This document shows, piece after piece, positions 17,787-18,277 of a stretch of 18,277 nt of DNA. The notes beneath the pieces were generated by a model. That model had not been told where the DNA came from. It worked only from the letters and a program-made list of their open reading frames with translations, and searched no databases. The first letter of the stretch is position 1. The number at the start of each line of letters is the position of its first letter. The DNA lies in NCBI GenBank assembly GCA_910592005.1, contig CAJVPP010001706.1:1-18277 (forward strand), given 5' to 3'. The position numbers were made by a program, and so were the translations under genes. The DNA is from Funneliformis mosseae (Eukaryota > Glomeromycota > Glomeromycetes > Glomerales > Glomeraceae).

Positions 17787-18277
17787 TGAATTTTTATGAA
17801 AAAAAAAAAGAGTTTTGATTCATTATTTATTTAAACGAAAAGAATTGAAATTTTGACAAAAAAAAAATTTTTTTTTTTTTATTGTATTATATATTTTTGT
17901 ATATTATTATTTTATTTAAAAAAAAAAAAAAAAAATTAAATTGTTATATTTTTATCTATATAATAATCTAATAGATCCAAAAAAAAAAAAAAAAAAAGAA
18001 AAGGTATAATTGTTTAATTGAAATATAAATAATATATTTAAATAAATGTACAAAAAATAATTTAAAATAAATGAATTAATTATGTTAGAATTTGTTTCGT
18101 ATTTATCGGATCAAGAATGACACGTGCATAGGGTTGATCCTTTAGGCCATTTCAAAGTTGTTCGATCGGCATTTTGATCGTCAAATCCAGTAACCAATCA
18201 AAAATGAAATGGTAATGCTTGGATTGACTTCATTACTTGGAACACGATATTTAGAGCAAAGAAATTATAATGTAATA
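17787..18277. other. 3' AT-rich region and patch with nested inverted repeats
   Basis: Very AT-rich DNA with A/T homopolymers, including A10T13 at 17858-17880, and AATAAA at 18041-18046. From about 18100 composition is less AT-rich and holds GGATCAA/TTGATCC flanking CACGTG, CCATTTCA/TGAAATGG and CCAATCA (18194-18200). It could be the promoter of a gene beyond the window or a small repeat. No coding region is visible. Confidence 0.5.
18108..18140. repeat. Inverted repeat GGATCAA-N19-TTGATCC centred on CACGTG
   Basis: GGATCAA (18108-18114) and TTGATCC (18134-18140) are perfect reverse complements, and the palindrome CACGTG (18121-18126) sits almost exactly in the middle. Confidence 0.6.

Noticed and set aside
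1..18277. CRISPR array, bacterial operon or phage features.
   Set aside because: No regularly spaced repeats, and the genes are intron-containing eukaryotic genes.

Overview
The window looks like nuclear DNA of an AT-rich fungus. The protein-coding genes are broken by many short GT-AG introns (21 inferred, mostly 68-165 nt). Intergenic DNA is very AT-rich and full of long poly(A)/poly(T) runs. The gene set is eukaryotic: a nuclear envelope protein, peroxisomal and mitochondrial proteins, a Golgi transporter and a nuclear tRNA. A Tc1/mariner tail with its terminal inverted repeat sits at the left edge. Composition, intron style and gene content fit an early-diverging fungus, most likely a Glomeromycotina (Rhizophagus-like) genome. 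That placement is an inference, not something read directly from the sequence.

Layout, left to right. 1-222: 3' end of a Tc1/mariner element. 223-2590: about 2.3 kb of AT-rich DNA without a recognisable gene. 2591-3558 (+): Brl1/Brr6-family nuclear envelope protein, four exons. 3762-5933 (-): 2-hydroxyacyl-CoA lyase, seven exons, ending in a PTS1-like PKL. 6102-7440 (+): BCS1 mitochondrial AAA ATPase, two exons. 7943-9931 (+): unrecognised protein with a conserved-looking globular N-terminal half, a charged helix and a long Pro/Ser/Asn/Tyr-rich tail, three exons. 10441-12905 (-): DNAJC7-type TPR/J-domain co-chaperone, five exons. 13270-13341 (+): tRNA-Thr(CGT). 13776-15201 (+): GDP-fucose transporter of the SLC35C1 type, five exons. 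16211-17786 (+): unrecognised acidic/disordered plus multi-pass membrane protein, two exons. 17787-18277: AT-rich DNA followed by a less AT-rich patch with nested inverted repeats.

The genes do not form a pathway or cluster. They are unrelated housekeeping genes in mixed orientation: BRR6 and HACL1 are convergent, HACL1 and BCS1 share a 168-bp divergent promoter, gene 4 and DNAJC7 are convergent, and the tRNA lies between the divergent DNAJC7 and SLC35C1. I see no defence island, CRISPR array, biosynthetic cluster or other clearly new system. The most testable new ideas are these: retention of the last HACL1 intron would remove the peroxisomal signal; two fungal proteins are unrecognised; and abutting A-tract/T-tract blocks recur in introns and start-proximal DNA.

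Exon boundaries were inferred by hand from reading frame, GT/AG sites and family similarity. They were checked for phase consistency but not against transcripts.
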